A DNA stretch of 64,000 nucleotides from Rhodospirillales bacterium (lineage in GTDB: Bacteria > Pseudomonadota > Alphaproteobacteria > Rhodospirillales > Shumkoniaceae), in NCBI GenBank assembly GCA_018432935.1, contig JAHDSF010000018.1, positions 1 through 64,000 on the forward strand. Reading direction: 5' to 3'. Positions 18,343 through 27,543 of the stretch are shown here, in pieces; within the stretch, counting starts at the first letter, position 1, and each line of letters begins with the position of its first letter. Under the pieces are notes generated by a model, which made no database searches, was not told the DNA's origin, and worked only from the letters and a program-made list of their open reading frames with translations. Made by a program: the position numbers and the translations under genes.

Positions 18343-19155
18343 ATGTTCTTTACCCTGTCGAAGCTGCTGTGGATCGTGGTCCGGCCCGATACCCTGCTGC
18401 TGCTGGCCTTGGTCGGTGGCGCCGTCCTGCAATGGACCCGGCGTGGCCTGAACCTGGGTCGCGGGTTGGTCACCCTGGCCGCCGTGGCCGCCGTGTTCCT
18501 GGCCGTGGTGCCAGTCGGCCGGGTGCTGATCGGCGTGCTGGAGGATCGCTTCCCGCCGCTGCGGGCCGGCGAGATTGCCCACCGCGTCGAGGGCATCGTG
18601 GTACTGAGCGGGGTCGTCGATACCTCCGTCACCACCGCGCGCGGCCAGCTCGCCCTCAACGCCTCGGCCGAGCGGCTGACCGAGTTCGCCGCGCTGGCAA
18701 GACGGTTCCCGGAGGCCAGGCTGGTCTTCACCGGCGGCTCGGGCGATCCCTTCGACCAGACGCTCAAGGAGGCCGACATCGTCGCCTCCTTCATCACCGA
18801 GTTCGGCATCGATCCAGCGCGGGTGACGTTCGAGAACCAGTCGCGCAACACCTCCGAGAACGCAGTCATGGCAAAGGCGCTGGCCGGTCCCAGCCCCGAC
18901 AGCGCCTGGGTTCTGGTGACCTCGGCCTTCCACATGCCGCGCGCGGTCGGGGCCTTCCGCCACGCCGGATGGACGGTCGTGCCTTATCCCGTCGACTACA
19001 TCACCCGCGGTGACGAGGACCTTTCGCCAATGTTCAATCTTGGCGGCGGGCTCGGTTCTTTGTCGCAGGCGATTCACGAATGGTTGGGACTTTTCATGTA
19101 TTGGGTGACGGGCCGTTCGGACTCGCCGTTTCCGGGACCGAGCGGGCAGGGTTGA
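18343..19155 (+). CDS. YdcF/ElyC-family (DUF218) membrane protein
   Basis: 270-residue protein with two N-terminal membrane helices (about residues 15-32 and 40-60), then a DUF218 domain: GIVVLSGVVD, LVFTGGSGDPF, FENQSRNTSENAV and VTSAFHMPRAVGAF. The E. coli relative ElyC (YcbC) affects envelope biogenesis through peptidoglycan/lipid carrier metabolism. The start is taken at ATG 18343; a TTG at 18307 is an alternative. The downstream genes are cell-wall enzymes, which supports an envelope role. Confidence 0.86.
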   Translation: MFFTLSKLLWIVVRPDTLLLLALVGGAVLQWTRRGLNLGRGLVTLAAVAAVFLAVVPVGRVLIGVLEDRFPPLRAGEIAHRVEGIVVLSGVVDTSVTTARGQLALNASAERLTEFAALARRFPEARLVFTGGSGDPFDQTLKEADIVASFITEFGIDPARVTFENQSRNTSENAVMAKALAGPSPDSAWVLVTSAFHMPRAVGAFRHAGWTVVPYPVDYITRGDEDLSPMFNLGGGLGSLSQAIHEWLGLFMYWVTGRSDSPFPGPSGQG

Positions 19156-19186
19156 AACCCGACGAATGGGCGGAGAGAGCCGGGGC

Positions 19187-20182
19187 ATGACGGGGAGGTT
19201 CCTGAGGGCGTTGCAGGTCGCTGCGCTGGCGGCGACGGCGTTGGCGGGTGCTGGTGCGGCGGCGGCGGAGCAGCCGTTCGAGGAGTGGCTGGCCAACCTG
19301 CGCAGCGAGGCCCTCGGACTCGGCATCAGGGAGGCGACCCTGGGCGCCGCCTTCCAGGGCGTCGCCCCGATTCCGCGAGTGATCGAGCTCGACCGCGCCC
19401 AGCCGGAATTCACGCTGACGCTCGCCGAGTACCTCGGGCGGACCGTTCCCGATGCCAGGGTCCAGAAGGGCCGCGAACGCCTGGCCCGCCACAAGGCGCT
19501 GCTGGAGGAGATCGCCCGCAAGCACGGGGTGCAGCCTCGCTTCGTCGTCGCCCTCTGGGGTATCGAGACCGATTTCGGCCGGGTCACGGGCAACTTCCCC
19601 GTCGTCCCTGCGCTCGCCACCCTGGCTTACGACGGCCGGCGCAGCGCCTATTTCCGCAAGGAGCTGATGGACGCCTTGCGCATCCTCGATCAGGGCCACA
19701 TCGGCGTCGCCGAAATGAAGGGATCGTGGGCGGGCGCGATGGGGCAGTGCCAGTTCATGCCGTCGTCATTCATTTCATTCGCCGTCGACCACGACGGCGA
19801 CGGCCGCAAGGACATCTGGAAGAACGAGGCCGACGTGCTCGCCTCGGCCGCCAACTACCTCGGCCGCTCCGGCTGGCGCATGGACCAGACGTGGGGCCGC
19901 CCTGTCATCCTGACCAAGCCCTTGGATCCCGCCCTTGTGTCGCTGGACCAGACCAGGACCCTGAGCGAGTGGAGCGATCTCGGGGTGCGGCGGCAGAATG
20001 GCGGCGAGCTGCCGAAACGCGAGCTGAAGGCCTCGCTGGTCCGCCCCGACGCCCGAAGCGATGCCGTCTATCTGGTCTATGACAACTACCGGACCATCCT
20101 CAAATGGAACCGGTCGCACTTTTTCGCGGTGGCCGTAGGCACGCTCGCCGATCAACTGCAAGCAGCAGGGGAGAGCCGATGA
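19187..20182 (+). CDS. Lytic murein transglycosylase (MltB family)
   Basis: 331-residue exported peptidoglycan lytic transglycosylase. It has a signal peptide (ALQVAALAATALAGAGAAAA, no lipobox) and an SLT/MltB-type catalytic domain with the catalytic Glu in LWGIETDFGRVTG. GSWAGAMGQCQFMPSSF is a family hallmark, as is NYLGRSGW. It cleaves the MurNAc-GlcNAc bond in the periplasm. The ATG is the second in frame (another at 19166); I chose it for the cleaner signal peptide and the GGAGAGAG before it. It overlaps the rlpA-like gene by 4 bases. Confidence 0.93.
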   Translation: MTGRFLRALQVAALAATALAGAGAAAAEQPFEEWLANLRSEALGLGIREATLGAAFQGVAPIPRVIELDRAQPEFTLTLAEYLGRTVPDARVQKGRERLARHKALLEEIARKHGVQPRFVVALWGIETDFGRVTGNFPVVPALATLAYDGRRSAYFRKELMDALRILDQGHIGVAEMKGSWAGAMGQCQFMPSSFISFAVDHDGDGRKDIWKNEADVLASAANYLGRSGWRMDQTWGRPVILTKPLDPALVSLDQTRTLSEWSDLGVRRQNGGELPKRELKASLVRPDARSDAVYLVYDNYRTILKWNRSHFFAVAVGTLADQLQAAGESR

Positions 20183-21204
20183 CAGGGGGGTCCGGGGGGG
20201 CCGCGCGCAACAACGCGTGGCGCGTCTGGTTGGCGGCCGGGGCCGCCATGGCGCTGCTGTCCGGCTGCGCGGAGCTCAGCTTGTTCTCGCACACCGCCAA
20301 GAAGGTCGATCGCAGCCTGGGTGAGCCGGCACCTCCCGGCCTCAAGCCGGCGCCCGCGGGCCCCGTCTACAAGGTCGGCAATCCCTATCAGATCGCCGGC
20401 GTCTGGTACTATCCGGCAGAGGACTTCGAGTACAACGAGAGCGGCATCGCCTCCTGGTACGGACCTGACTTCCACGGCAAGCTGACCGCCAACGGCGAGA
20501 CCTACGACATGAACGACCTCACGGCGGCGCACAAGACCCTGCCGTTGCCGACGATCGTGCGGGTCACCAATCTCGAGACGGGGCGCACCCTGGCGCTGCG
20601 GATCAACGACCGCGGGCCGTTCGTCCATGGCCGGATCATCGACGTGTCGCGCCGAGCCGCCCAGCTTCTCGGGTTCGAGAACAAGGGCACGGCCAAGGTC
20701 CGGGTCGAGATCATGGCCGAAGAGAGCCGCCAGCTGGCCGCCGCGATGCGCGGCCAGACGGTGCTGGCCAAGTCGGAGACGCCGATCACCGTCGACCGCA
20801 TGCCGAAACCCGGCGTCAGCCAGGAATCGCTGGAGCCCCCGCCGGGTGCGCGGGTCAGCGCGCAGCCGACGCAGGTACGCGCCCTCGCCCCGACGGCCCC
20901 CGAGCCGGCGGCGGAAGCGGCGCCCACGCCTGCCCCGATGCCGGTAGTGGCCTCGTCGGTTCCGGTCAAGGACAGCAGGATCTATATCCAGGCCGGCGCC
21001 TTTTCGCAGTTCCTGAACGCCGAACGCGTGCGCGTGGCATTGGGAAGTGTCTCGGACGGCGCTAAGATCCATCATGCGTTGGTGCGAGAGCGCGACATCT
21101 ACCGGGTCCGGGTCGGACCGCTGGCGTCGGTGGAAGAAGCCGACGCCGCCTTGGAGAAGGTGATCGGCGCCGGCTATCCGGAAGCCCGAATTATTGTCGA
21201 TTGA
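20179..21204 (+). CDS. rlpA: RlpA-like septal lipoprotein with SPOR domain
   Basis: 341-residue lipoprotein: membrane segment ending in the lipobox LLSGC (about residue 32), a double-psi beta-barrel RlpA domain (GIASWYGPDFHGKLTANGE, then RINDRGPFVHGRIIDVS with the catalytic-type Asp), a Pro/Ala linker, and a C-terminal SPOR domain (IYIQAGAFSQFLNAERVR). RlpA proteins cut denuded glycan strands and localise to septa through SPOR. ATG overlaps the mltB-like stop. Confidence 0.92.
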   Translation: MTGGSGGAARNNAWRVWLAAGAAMALLSGCAELSLFSHTAKKVDRSLGEPAPPGLKPAPAGPVYKVGNPYQIAGVWYYPAEDFEYNESGIASWYGPDFHGKLTANGETYDMNDLTAAHKTLPLPTIVRVTNLETGRTLALRINDRGPFVHGRIIDVSRRAAQLLGFENKGTAKVRVEIMAEESRQLAAAMRGQTVLAKSETPITVDRMPKPGVSQESLEPPPGARVSAQPTQVRALAPTAPEPAAEAAPTPAPMPVVASSVPVKDSRIYIQAGAFSQFLNAERVRVALGSVSDGAKIHHALVRERDIYRVRVGPLASVEEADAALEKVIGAGYPEARIIVD

Positions 21205-21221
21205 GGAATGAAGGACTGGTC

Positions 21222-22406
21222 ATGAAGGGTATGCGCAGGCAGGTGGTCGGGGGGGTGGTCCGCATGGCGGCGACGGCGTTGCTGGGCGCCGCGCTCGCGG
21301 CGGCGCCGGCACCGTCAGCCCTGGCAATGGAGACGACCGCCAAGCAGGCGATCCTCATCGATATGCAGACCGACACGGTGCTGTTCGAAAAGAACGCCGA
21401 CGAGTTGATGCACCCGGCGTCGATGAGCAAGATGATGACCGTCTACATGCTCTTCGACCATCTGAAGAAGGGCAAGCTGTCGCTCGACGACGAATTCCCG
21501 GTCAGCGAGAACGCGTGGAAGAAGGGCGGCGCCAAAAGCGGCAGTTCAACGATGTTCCTCAATCCTGGCGAACGCGTCCGCGTCGAGGACCTGCTGCACG
21601 GGATCATCGTCCAGTCGGGCAACGACGCCTGCATCGTGGCCGCGGAGGCGCTGGCAAGCAGCGAGGAGGCCTTCGCCGAGAAGATGACGCAGCGGGCCCG
21701 CGAGATCGGGCTTGCGCACTCGGTGTTCCGCAACGCCACCGGCTGGCCCGACGACGATCACTTGACGACGGCGCGCGATCTCGCCCTGCTGGCCAAGCGT
21801 ACGATCCTGGATTTCCCCGAGTTCTATCACCTCTATTCGGAAAAAGTGTTCACTTACAACAATATCCGACAAGCGAACCGAAATCCGATCCTGAACGACA
21901 AGACCGGCGTCGATGGCCTCAAGACCGGTCACACCCAGGCTTCCGGGTTCGGCCTGACCGCCAGCGCCAAGCGCGGCGACCGGCGCCTGATCCTGGTTCT
22001 CAACGGCATGGGCAGCATGAAGGAACGCGCCCAGGAATCCGAACGCCTGCTCGACTGGGGCATGCGCGAGTTCAACAATTACGTGCTGTTCAAGGCGGGC
22101 GAGGTCGTCGCCGAAGCCGACACCTGGCTTGGCGCCGAGCCGACCGTGCCCTTGGTGGCCGCCGACAACATCGTCGTCACCATGCCCCGCGTCGGGCGCA
22201 GCAAGATGGTCGTCAAGGCCGTGTTCGACGCACCCATCAAGGCCCCGATCGAGAAGGGACGCCAGATCGCCTCGCTGGTGATCAACGCCCCCGACGTGCG
22301 CGAGGTCACGATCCCGCTGCTGGCGGGCGCCGGCGTCGAGCGGCTGGGCGTGTTCGGGCGCTTCGGCGCCGCCATGAAGTACGTCCTGCTGGGGAGGTCT
22401 TCGTGA
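21222..22406 (+). CDS. D-alanyl-D-alanine carboxypeptidase (PBP5/DacA-DacF type)
   Basis: 394-residue low-molecular-weight penicillin-binding protein. Signal peptide: ATALLGAALAAAPAPSALA. The S11 catalytic motifs are all present: SMSK (Ser-x-x-Lys), SGN and KTGHT. A C-terminal PBP5-like beta domain follows from about residue 300. It removes the terminal D-Ala from stem peptides in the periplasm. Start ATG with AAGGA upstream; a TTG at 21201 is in frame but less likely. The 3' end overlaps tmk. Confidence 0.93.
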   Translation: MKGMRRQVVGGVVRMAATALLGAALAAAPAPSALAMETTAKQAILIDMQTDTVLFEKNADELMHPASMSKMMTVYMLFDHLKKGKLSLDDEFPVSENAWKKGGAKSGSSTMFLNPGERVRVEDLLHGIIVQSGNDACIVAAEALASSEEAFAEKMTQRAREIGLAHSVFRNATGWPDDDHLTTARDLALLAKRTILDFPEFYHLYSEKVFTYNNIRQANRNPILNDKTGVDGLKTGHTQASGFGLTASAKRGDRRLILVLNGMGSMKERAQESERLLDWGMREFNNYVLFKAGEVVAEADTWLGAEPTVPLVAADNIVVTMPRVGRSKMVVKAVFDAPIKAPIEKGRQIASLVINAPDVREVTIPLLAGAGVERLGVFGRFGAAMKYVLLGRSS

Positions 22407-23041
22407 GCGGAACCGGACGCCTCATCACCCTCGAGGGGGGCGAGGGGTCCGGTAAGACAACCCAGATCAAGCTGTTGGGTGAATTTCTTAAGGGCCGCGT
22501 TGAAAAAGTTGCAGTGACCCGGGAGCCGGGGGGATCGGAAGGCGCGGAGCAGATCCGGGCCCTCCTGGTGGCGGGCGAGACCGGCCGCTGGTCGCCCCTC
22601 TGTGAGGCGCTGCTGCACTATGCCGCCCGCCGCGACCATCTCGACAAGACGGTGCTGCCGGCCCTGGTCCAGGGGGCCTGGGTGCTGTGCGACCGCTTTG
22701 CCGATTCCACCGCCGCCTACCAGGGCTACGGCCACGGGCTCGGGCTCGACGTCGTCGCCCGCCTGCATGCCATCGTGCTGGATTCGTTCCAGCCCGACCT
22801 CACCTTCATCCTCGACCTGCCGCCGGAACTGGGACTTGGACGCACCCGCGGGCGGGCGGGCGCCGAGGATCGCTACGAGCGCATGGACATCGCTTTCCAT
22901 CGACGCCTGCGTGACGGCTTCCTCGACATCGCGCGCCGGGCTCCGCAGCGCTGCGTGGTGGTCGATGCCACCGCCGACGCCGATGCGGTCCAGGCGGAAC
23001 TGCGCGCCGTCCTGTGCCTGCGCTATGGCTTCGCCGCATGA
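22403..23041 (+). CDS. tmk: Thymidylate kinase
   Basis: 212-residue dTMP kinase making dTDP. The P-loop is LEGGEGSGKTTQ at the N-terminus, followed by TREPGGSEGAEQIR (DRX-type base region), DRFADSTAAYQGYG and a LID containing RTRGRAGAEDRYE. The GTG start overlaps the carboxypeptidase stop (GTGA), with GGGGAGG upstream. The frame is open far upstream as a shadow of that gene. Neighbouring holB makes this a DNA-replication pair. Confidence 0.95.
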   Translation: MSGTGRLITLEGGEGSGKTTQIKLLGEFLKGRVEKVAVTREPGGSEGAEQIRALLVAGETGRWSPLCEALLHYAARRDHLDKTVLPALVQGAWVLCDRFADSTAAYQGYGHGLGLDVVARLHAIVLDSFQPDLTFILDLPPELGLGRTRGRAGAEDRYERMDIAFHRRLRDGFLDIARRAPQRCVVVDATADADAVQAELRAVLCLRYGFAA

Positions 23042-24117
23042 GCACCGGGCTGCTGCCGCCACGGGCCAACCCGCGGCTTGAAGGACACGGACCGGCGGAG
23101 CGGGCGTTCCTCGACGCCTTTCACGGCGGCCGGATGGCCCATGCCTGGCTGATCTCCGGTCCCAAGGGCGTCGGCAAGGCGACGTTCGCCTTCCGCGCCG
23201 CCCGCTACGTGCTGGCCTGGCGCGAGGCCGCAACCGGCCTGTTCGGCGCGCCGCCCGTCCCGGACAGCCTTGCTCTCTCCGCCGAGCATCCCGTCTTCCG
23301 CCGGGTGATGGCGGCAAGTCACGCCGACCTCATGGTCGTCGAGCGCGCCTACGACGAGAAGCGCGGCCGGCTGCGCGGCGAGATCGTGGTCGAGGACGTC
23401 CGCGACGTCGGATCGTTTCTCAACCTGACACCGGCGGAAGGAGGCTGGCGCGTCGTCGTCGTCGATGCGGCGGACGAGATGAACACGAATGCCGCCAACG
23501 CCATCCTCAAGGTGCTCGAGGAACCGCCGGCTCGTTCCCTGCTGTTGCTGGTTGCCCACAATCCGGGGCGGCTGCTGCCGACCATCCGCTCCCGCTGTCG
23601 CTCGTTGCCGCTGCGACCGCTTGCCGATGATGTTGTCGCAGAGTTGCTGCGAGAGGCGCAGCCCGGGCTCGACGTTGAGTCGCGGTCGGTCCTGGTAACC
23701 CTGGCGGGCGGCAGCATCGGCCGGGCGCTGACGCTGGCGGAGGAGGGGGGACTCGAGGTCTTCCGGGGCGTCGCCGCGCTGCTGAAATCACTTCCCCGCC
23801 TCGACGTGCCGGCCGCGCACGCGTTCGCCGACGGTCTCGGTCGGGCGGCGGCGGACGAACGCTACCGGATCGCAGTCGACGTCCTCGGCTGGTGGCTGGC
23901 GGCCATCGTCAAGGCTGCAGCCGGAGCCGCGGATGCCTCGCGCGGCGGCGACGGCGAACTGATCGCGCGGCTGGCGCGGACCGGCGGCCTTGATCGCTGG
24001 CTGCAGGTGTGGGAAAAGACCACCTCCTTGCTGGCGCGGGCGGAAAGCGCGAACCTGGACCGCAAGCACGTGATCCTCGACGTGTTCTCGATGTTGGAGG
24101 ACGCTGCCCGCTCGTGA
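23038..24117 (+). CDS. holB: DNA polymerase III subunit delta'
   Basis: 359-residue clamp-loader subunit. AAA+ core with LISGPKGVGKATFAFRAA (Walker A), VVVDAADEMNTNAANAILKV (Walker B-like DAAD, with the usual sensor region) and EEPPARSLLLLVAHNPGRLLPTIRSRC (SRC motif with sensor 1). In delta' the ATPase is not required for function. ATG overlaps the tmk stop (ATGA). The length fits alphaproteobacterial HolB. Confidence 0.93.
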   Translation: MSTGLLPPRANPRLEGHGPAERAFLDAFHGGRMAHAWLISGPKGVGKATFAFRAARYVLAWREAATGLFGAPPVPDSLALSAEHPVFRRVMAASHADLMVVERAYDEKRGRLRGEIVVEDVRDVGSFLNLTPAEGGWRVVVVDAADEMNTNAANAILKVLEEPPARSLLLLVAHNPGRLLPTIRSRCRSLPLRPLADDVVAELLREAQPGLDVESRSVLVTLAGGSIGRALTLAEEGGLEVFRGVAALLKSLPRLDVPAAHAFADGLGRAAADERYRIAVDVLGWWLAAIVKAAAGAADASRGGDGELIARLARTGGLDRWLQVWEKTTSLLARAESANLDRKHVILDVFSMLEDAARS

Positions 24118-24165
24118 GCGCGGCCCCCACCGGCAAGCCTGTGGCGCACTCAGGAGGCGGTTTTC

Positions 24166-25731
24166 ATGTCCGGGCCCAAGGCCTATTACGTCACGACTCC
24201 GATCTACTACGTCAACGACAAGCCGCATATCGGGCACGCCTACACCACGCTCGCCTGCGACGTTCTGGCGCGCTTCAAGCGGCTCGACGGGTTCGACGTC
24301 AAGTTCCTGACCGGCACCGACGAGCACGGGCAGAAGGTCGAGAAGTCGGCCGCCGCCGCCGGGGTGGCGCCCAAGGACTTCACCGACCGGGTATCGCAGA
24401 ACTTCCGCGACCTCGCCGCCTTCATGGGGTACACCAACGACGACTTCATCCGCACCACCGAGGAGCGCCATTACCGCTCGGTGCAGGCACTGTGGAACAA
24501 GCTCGTCGAGAAGGACGAAATCTACCTCGGCTCGTACGCCGGCTGGTACGCGGTGCGCGACGAGGCGTTCTTCGCCGAAAGCGAGCTGACGACGCGCCCC
24601 GACGGCAAGAAGATCGCCCCCTCGGGCGCCGAAGTCGAGTGGGTCGAGGAGCCGAGCTACTTCTTCCGTCTATCGCAATGGGGCGATCGGCTGCTGGCCT
24701 TCTACGACGCCAACCCGGACTTCATCCTGCCGCCGTCGCGCCGCAACGAGGTGATGAGCTTCGTCAAAGGCGGGTTGCAGGACCTGTCGGTCTCGCGAAC
24801 AAGCTTCAAGTGGGGGATTCCCGTCCCCGGCGACGACGCGCACATCATGTACGTGTGGCTGGACGCACTCACCAACTACATCACCGCGGTCGGCTATCCC
24901 GATGACAAATCGGACTCTTACCGCCGCTACTGGCCGGCCGACCTCCACATGGTCGGCAAGGACATCGTGCGCTTCCATGCCGTCTACTGGCCGGCCTTCC
25001 TGATGGCGGCGGGGCTGGAGCCGCCGAAGCGTGTATTCGCCCACGGCTGGTGGACCAACGAGGGCCAGAAGATCTCGAAGTCGCTGGGCAACGTCATCGA
25101 TCCGGTGAAGCTGGTCGAGACCTACGGCCTGGACCCGGTGCGCTATTTCCTGCTGCGCGAAGTTCCGTTCGGCAACGACGGCGACTTTTCGCACAAGGCG
25201 ATGATCGGCCGCCTCAACGGCGACCTCGCCAATGACCTTGGCAACCTGGCCCAGCGCTCGCTGTCGATGATCGCCAAGAACTGCGGCGGCGCGATGCCCG
25301 AGGCAGGGCCCCTGACGGACGAGGACAAAGCGCTGCTTGACGATGCCGGGCGGCTGCTCGGCGACGTCCGCAGCCGCCTCGACGTGCAGGCGTTCCATGA
25401 AGCCCTGGACCGCATCTGGCTGGTGGTGCGGGCGGCCAACGCCTACGTCGACCGCCAGGCTCCATGGGCGCTCCGCAAGACCGACCCGGCGCGGATGGCG
25501 ACTGTCCTTTCGGTGCTGGCCGAGACGGTGCGGAACCTGGCCCTGATCTTGCAGCCGTTCATGCCGACTTCCATGGGCCGCATGCTCGACCAGCTTGCGG
25601 CGCCGACATCGGCGCGCACCTTTGCCAGCTTTGGGCCCGATCACGCGACGGCGGCGGGCACTCCGTTGCCGAAACCGGAAGGAATCTTTCCGCGCTTCGT
25701 CGAAGAGGAAGCGGGGAAGGGGGATTCCTGA
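24166..25731 (+). CDS. metG: Methionyl-tRNA synthetase
   Basis: 521-residue class I synthetase charging tRNA-Met. HIGH motif: HIGHAYTT, after YYVTTPIYYVNDKP. KMSKS motif: KISKSLGN. The zinc-knuckle cysteines of the E. coli enzyme are absent, and the C-terminal tRNA-binding appendix is missing; this is the shorter MetG type common in alphaproteobacteria. The anticodon-binding helical domain fills residues about 370-510. It is followed by tatD after 26 bases. Confidence 0.96.
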   Translation: MSGPKAYYVTTPIYYVNDKPHIGHAYTTLACDVLARFKRLDGFDVKFLTGTDEHGQKVEKSAAAAGVAPKDFTDRVSQNFRDLAAFMGYTNDDFIRTTEERHYRSVQALWNKLVEKDEIYLGSYAGWYAVRDEAFFAESELTTRPDGKKIAPSGAEVEWVEEPSYFFRLSQWGDRLLAFYDANPDFILPPSRRNEVMSFVKGGLQDLSVSRTSFKWGIPVPGDDAHIMYVWLDALTNYITAVGYPDDKSDSYRRYWPADLHMVGKDIVRFHAVYWPAFLMAAGLEPPKRVFAHGWWTNEGQKISKSLGNVIDPVKLVETYGLDPVRYFLLREVPFGNDGDFSHKAMIGRLNGDLANDLGNLAQRSLSMIAKNCGGAMPEAGPLTDEDKALLDDAGRLLGDVRSRLDVQAFHEALDRIWLVVRAANAYVDRQAPWALRKTDPARMATVLSVLAETVRNLALILQPFMPTSMGRMLDQLAAPTSARTFASFGPDHATAAGTPLPKPEGIFPRFVEEEAGKGDS

Positions 25732-25757
25732 CGCGAAACGGCACCGGGGGCAAGCGG

Positions 25758-26573
25758 ATGAGCCAGGGCGGGCTTCTCGTCGACAGCCACTGCCATCTTG
25801 ACTTCGACGACTTCACCGACGAGCGGGCCCAGGTGCTGGCACGTGCCCGCGAGGCCGGGGTGGGCTGGATGCTGACGATCGGGACCCGCGTCACCGCTTT
25901 CGACGGGGTGCTGGCGATTGCGGAACAGGCGGAGAACGTGTTCTGCAGCGTCGGCATCCATCCCCACGAGGCCGCGCGGGAGCCGTCGCTCACGGCCGAG
26001 CACCTGGTCCGGATGGCGGCCCGCAGCCCCAAGGTGGTGGGATTCGGCGAGGCCGGACTCGACTACTACTACGACCACAGCCCGCGGGAGGACCAGAGGC
26101 GCGTCTTCCGCACCCACGCAGCGGCGGCGCGCGAAGCCCAGCTGCCGCTGATCGTCCACACCCGCGATGCCGACGAGGAGACCTTGCAGATCCTCCGCGA
26201 AGAACAGTCGGCAGGCGCCTTCCCAGGTCTCATCCATTGCTTCAGCACCGGCCGTCAACTTGCGGAAGGGGCTATCGATCTCGGCATGTATATCTCGCTA
26301 TCGGGCATCCTGACGTTCCCCCGCGCGGAAACCTTGCGTGAGATCGTGCGCGATCTGCCGCTGGAGCGGCTGCTGGTGGAGACCGACAGCCCGTACCTGG
26401 CGCCGGTGCCGCGGCGCGGCAAGCGCAACGAGCCGGCGTTCGTCGCCCATACGGCGGCCAAGCTGGCCGAGATCAAGGGGCTTTCGCCGGAAGAAGTGGC
26501 CCGCGCCACCACCGAGAACTTCTTCCGTCTGTTCGGCAAGGCCGCGGCGCTACAGCGGGAGAGCGGCGCATGA
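25758..26573 (+). CDS. tatD: TatD-family hydrolase
   Basis: 271-residue TIM-barrel metal-dependent hydrolase; E. coli TatD is a 3'-5' exonuclease. Metal ligands are visible in DSHCHLDF near the N-terminus, FGEAGLDYYYD, LIVHTRDAD, IHCFSTG and VETDSPYLAP. ATG lies 6-7 bases after GGGGGCAAG. The position between metG and a PhnP-like hydrolase is conserved in alphaproteobacteria. Confidence 0.93.
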   Translation: MSQGGLLVDSHCHLDFDDFTDERAQVLARAREAGVGWMLTIGTRVTAFDGVLAIAEQAENVFCSVGIHPHEAAREPSLTAEHLVRMAARSPKVVGFGEAGLDYYYDHSPREDQRRVFRTHAAAAREAQLPLIVHTRDADEETLQILREEQSAGAFPGLIHCFSTGRQLAEGAIDLGMYISLSGILTFPRAETLREIVRDLPLERLLVETDSPYLAPVPRRGKRNEPAFVAHTAAKLAEIKGLSPEEVARATTENFFRLFGKAAALQRESGA

Positions 26574-27364
26574 CCATCAAGGTGACGATCCTCGGCTGCG
26601 GCGGCGCCACCGGCACGCCGTCGGTCGAATGGGGCTGGGGCCGCTGCGATCCCGAGAACCCGCGGAACCGACGCCTCAGGCCGTCGATCCTGATCGAGGG
26701 GCGCGGCACCCGCATCCTCGTCGACACGTCCCCGGACCTGCGCCAGCAGCTCCTGGCCAGCGGGGTGCGCGACCTCGATGCCGTCATCTACACCCACGCC
26801 CATGCCGACCACCTGCACGGCATCGACGACCTGCGTTCGATCAACCGGGTCATGGACCGTGCATTGCCGACGTACGCCACCCAGGAGACGCTCGGGGCCA
26901 TTCGGGAACGCTTCGGGTACGTTCTGGAACCGCTCGCCGAGGGTGCCGGGGGCTACTACAAGCCGACCCTGGTACCGCACCGGATCCGGCCCGGCAACGT
27001 CCTTGAGATCGGCGGCCTCGCCGTGCGGACCTTCGAGCAGGACCACGGCTGGATGACCACGTTGGGGTTGCGCGTCGGTCCGATCGCATACTCGACCGAC
27101 GTGGTCGCCATTCCGGAGGCGGGATTCGCCGCTCTGGCCGGGATCGACACCTGGATCCTCGACGTCTTCACCGATGCGCCCGACCATCCGACCCATCCGG
27201 GGGTGACCAAGGCGCTGGCTTGGATCGATCGCGTGAGGCCGCGGCGGGCGGTGCTCACGCACATGAGCGCGCGGCTCGACTACGAGACGCTGCGGGCGAC
27301 GCTGCCGCACGGCGTAGAGCCGGGCTACGACGGCATGGTCATCGAGCTTCCGCTCGAGGAGTGA
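26570..27364 (+). CDS. MBL-fold metallohydrolase (PhnP-like)
   Basis: 264-residue metallo-beta-lactamase-fold phosphodiesterase. The motif THAHADHLHGIDD binds two metals; other ligands are in FEQDHGW, STDVV and VLTHMS. N-terminal LGCGGATGTPSVEWGWGRCD resembles PhnP (phosphoribosyl cyclic phosphodiesterase) and its paralogues. No phn genes are nearby, so the substrate is open. ATG overlaps the tatD stop. It is the last gene of the plus-strand run before the dif site. Confidence 0.87.
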   Translation: MTIKVTILGCGGATGTPSVEWGWGRCDPENPRNRRLRPSILIEGRGTRILVDTSPDLRQQLLASGVRDLDAVIYTHAHADHLHGIDDLRSINRVMDRALPTYATQETLGAIRERFGYVLEPLAEGAGGYYKPTLVPHRIRPGNVLEIGGLAVRTFEQDHGWMTTLGLRVGPIAYSTDVVAIPEAGFAALAGIDTWILDVFTDAPDHPTHPGVTKALAWIDRVRPRRAVLTHMSARLDYETLRATLPHGVEPGYDGMVIELPLEE

Positions 27365-27426
27365 GGCAACGACAGGACGTCCAGACGGATTGGTTCCAAG
27401 GACCTGTTTCTCCGACCGTACTTCAT

Positions 27427-27454
27427 ATTTTCCATAATATACATTATGCGACTT
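27427..27454. other. dif: Chromosome dimer resolution site (dif)
   Basis: Read on the minus strand, the 28 bases are an 11-base XerC-type arm AAGTCGCATAA, a 6-base centre TGTATA and an 11-base XerD-type arm TTATGGAAAAT. E. coli dif has GGTGCGCATAA, TGTATA and TTATGTTAAAT, so 18 consecutive central bases (CGCATAATGTATATTATG) are identical. It sits between convergent genes in an AT-rich island of an otherwise GC-rich window, as expected for the single terminus site recombined by XerC/XerD under FtsK control. Confidence 0.9.
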
Positions 27455-27543
27455 TTGGCGAACCCGTCGCGCGATGTCCTTCCGTTGCCGGCGTGCCGCT
27501 CTCGCGGGCGCGCTCTCTCCCCCTCCATACCGGTTGTCAGGAA

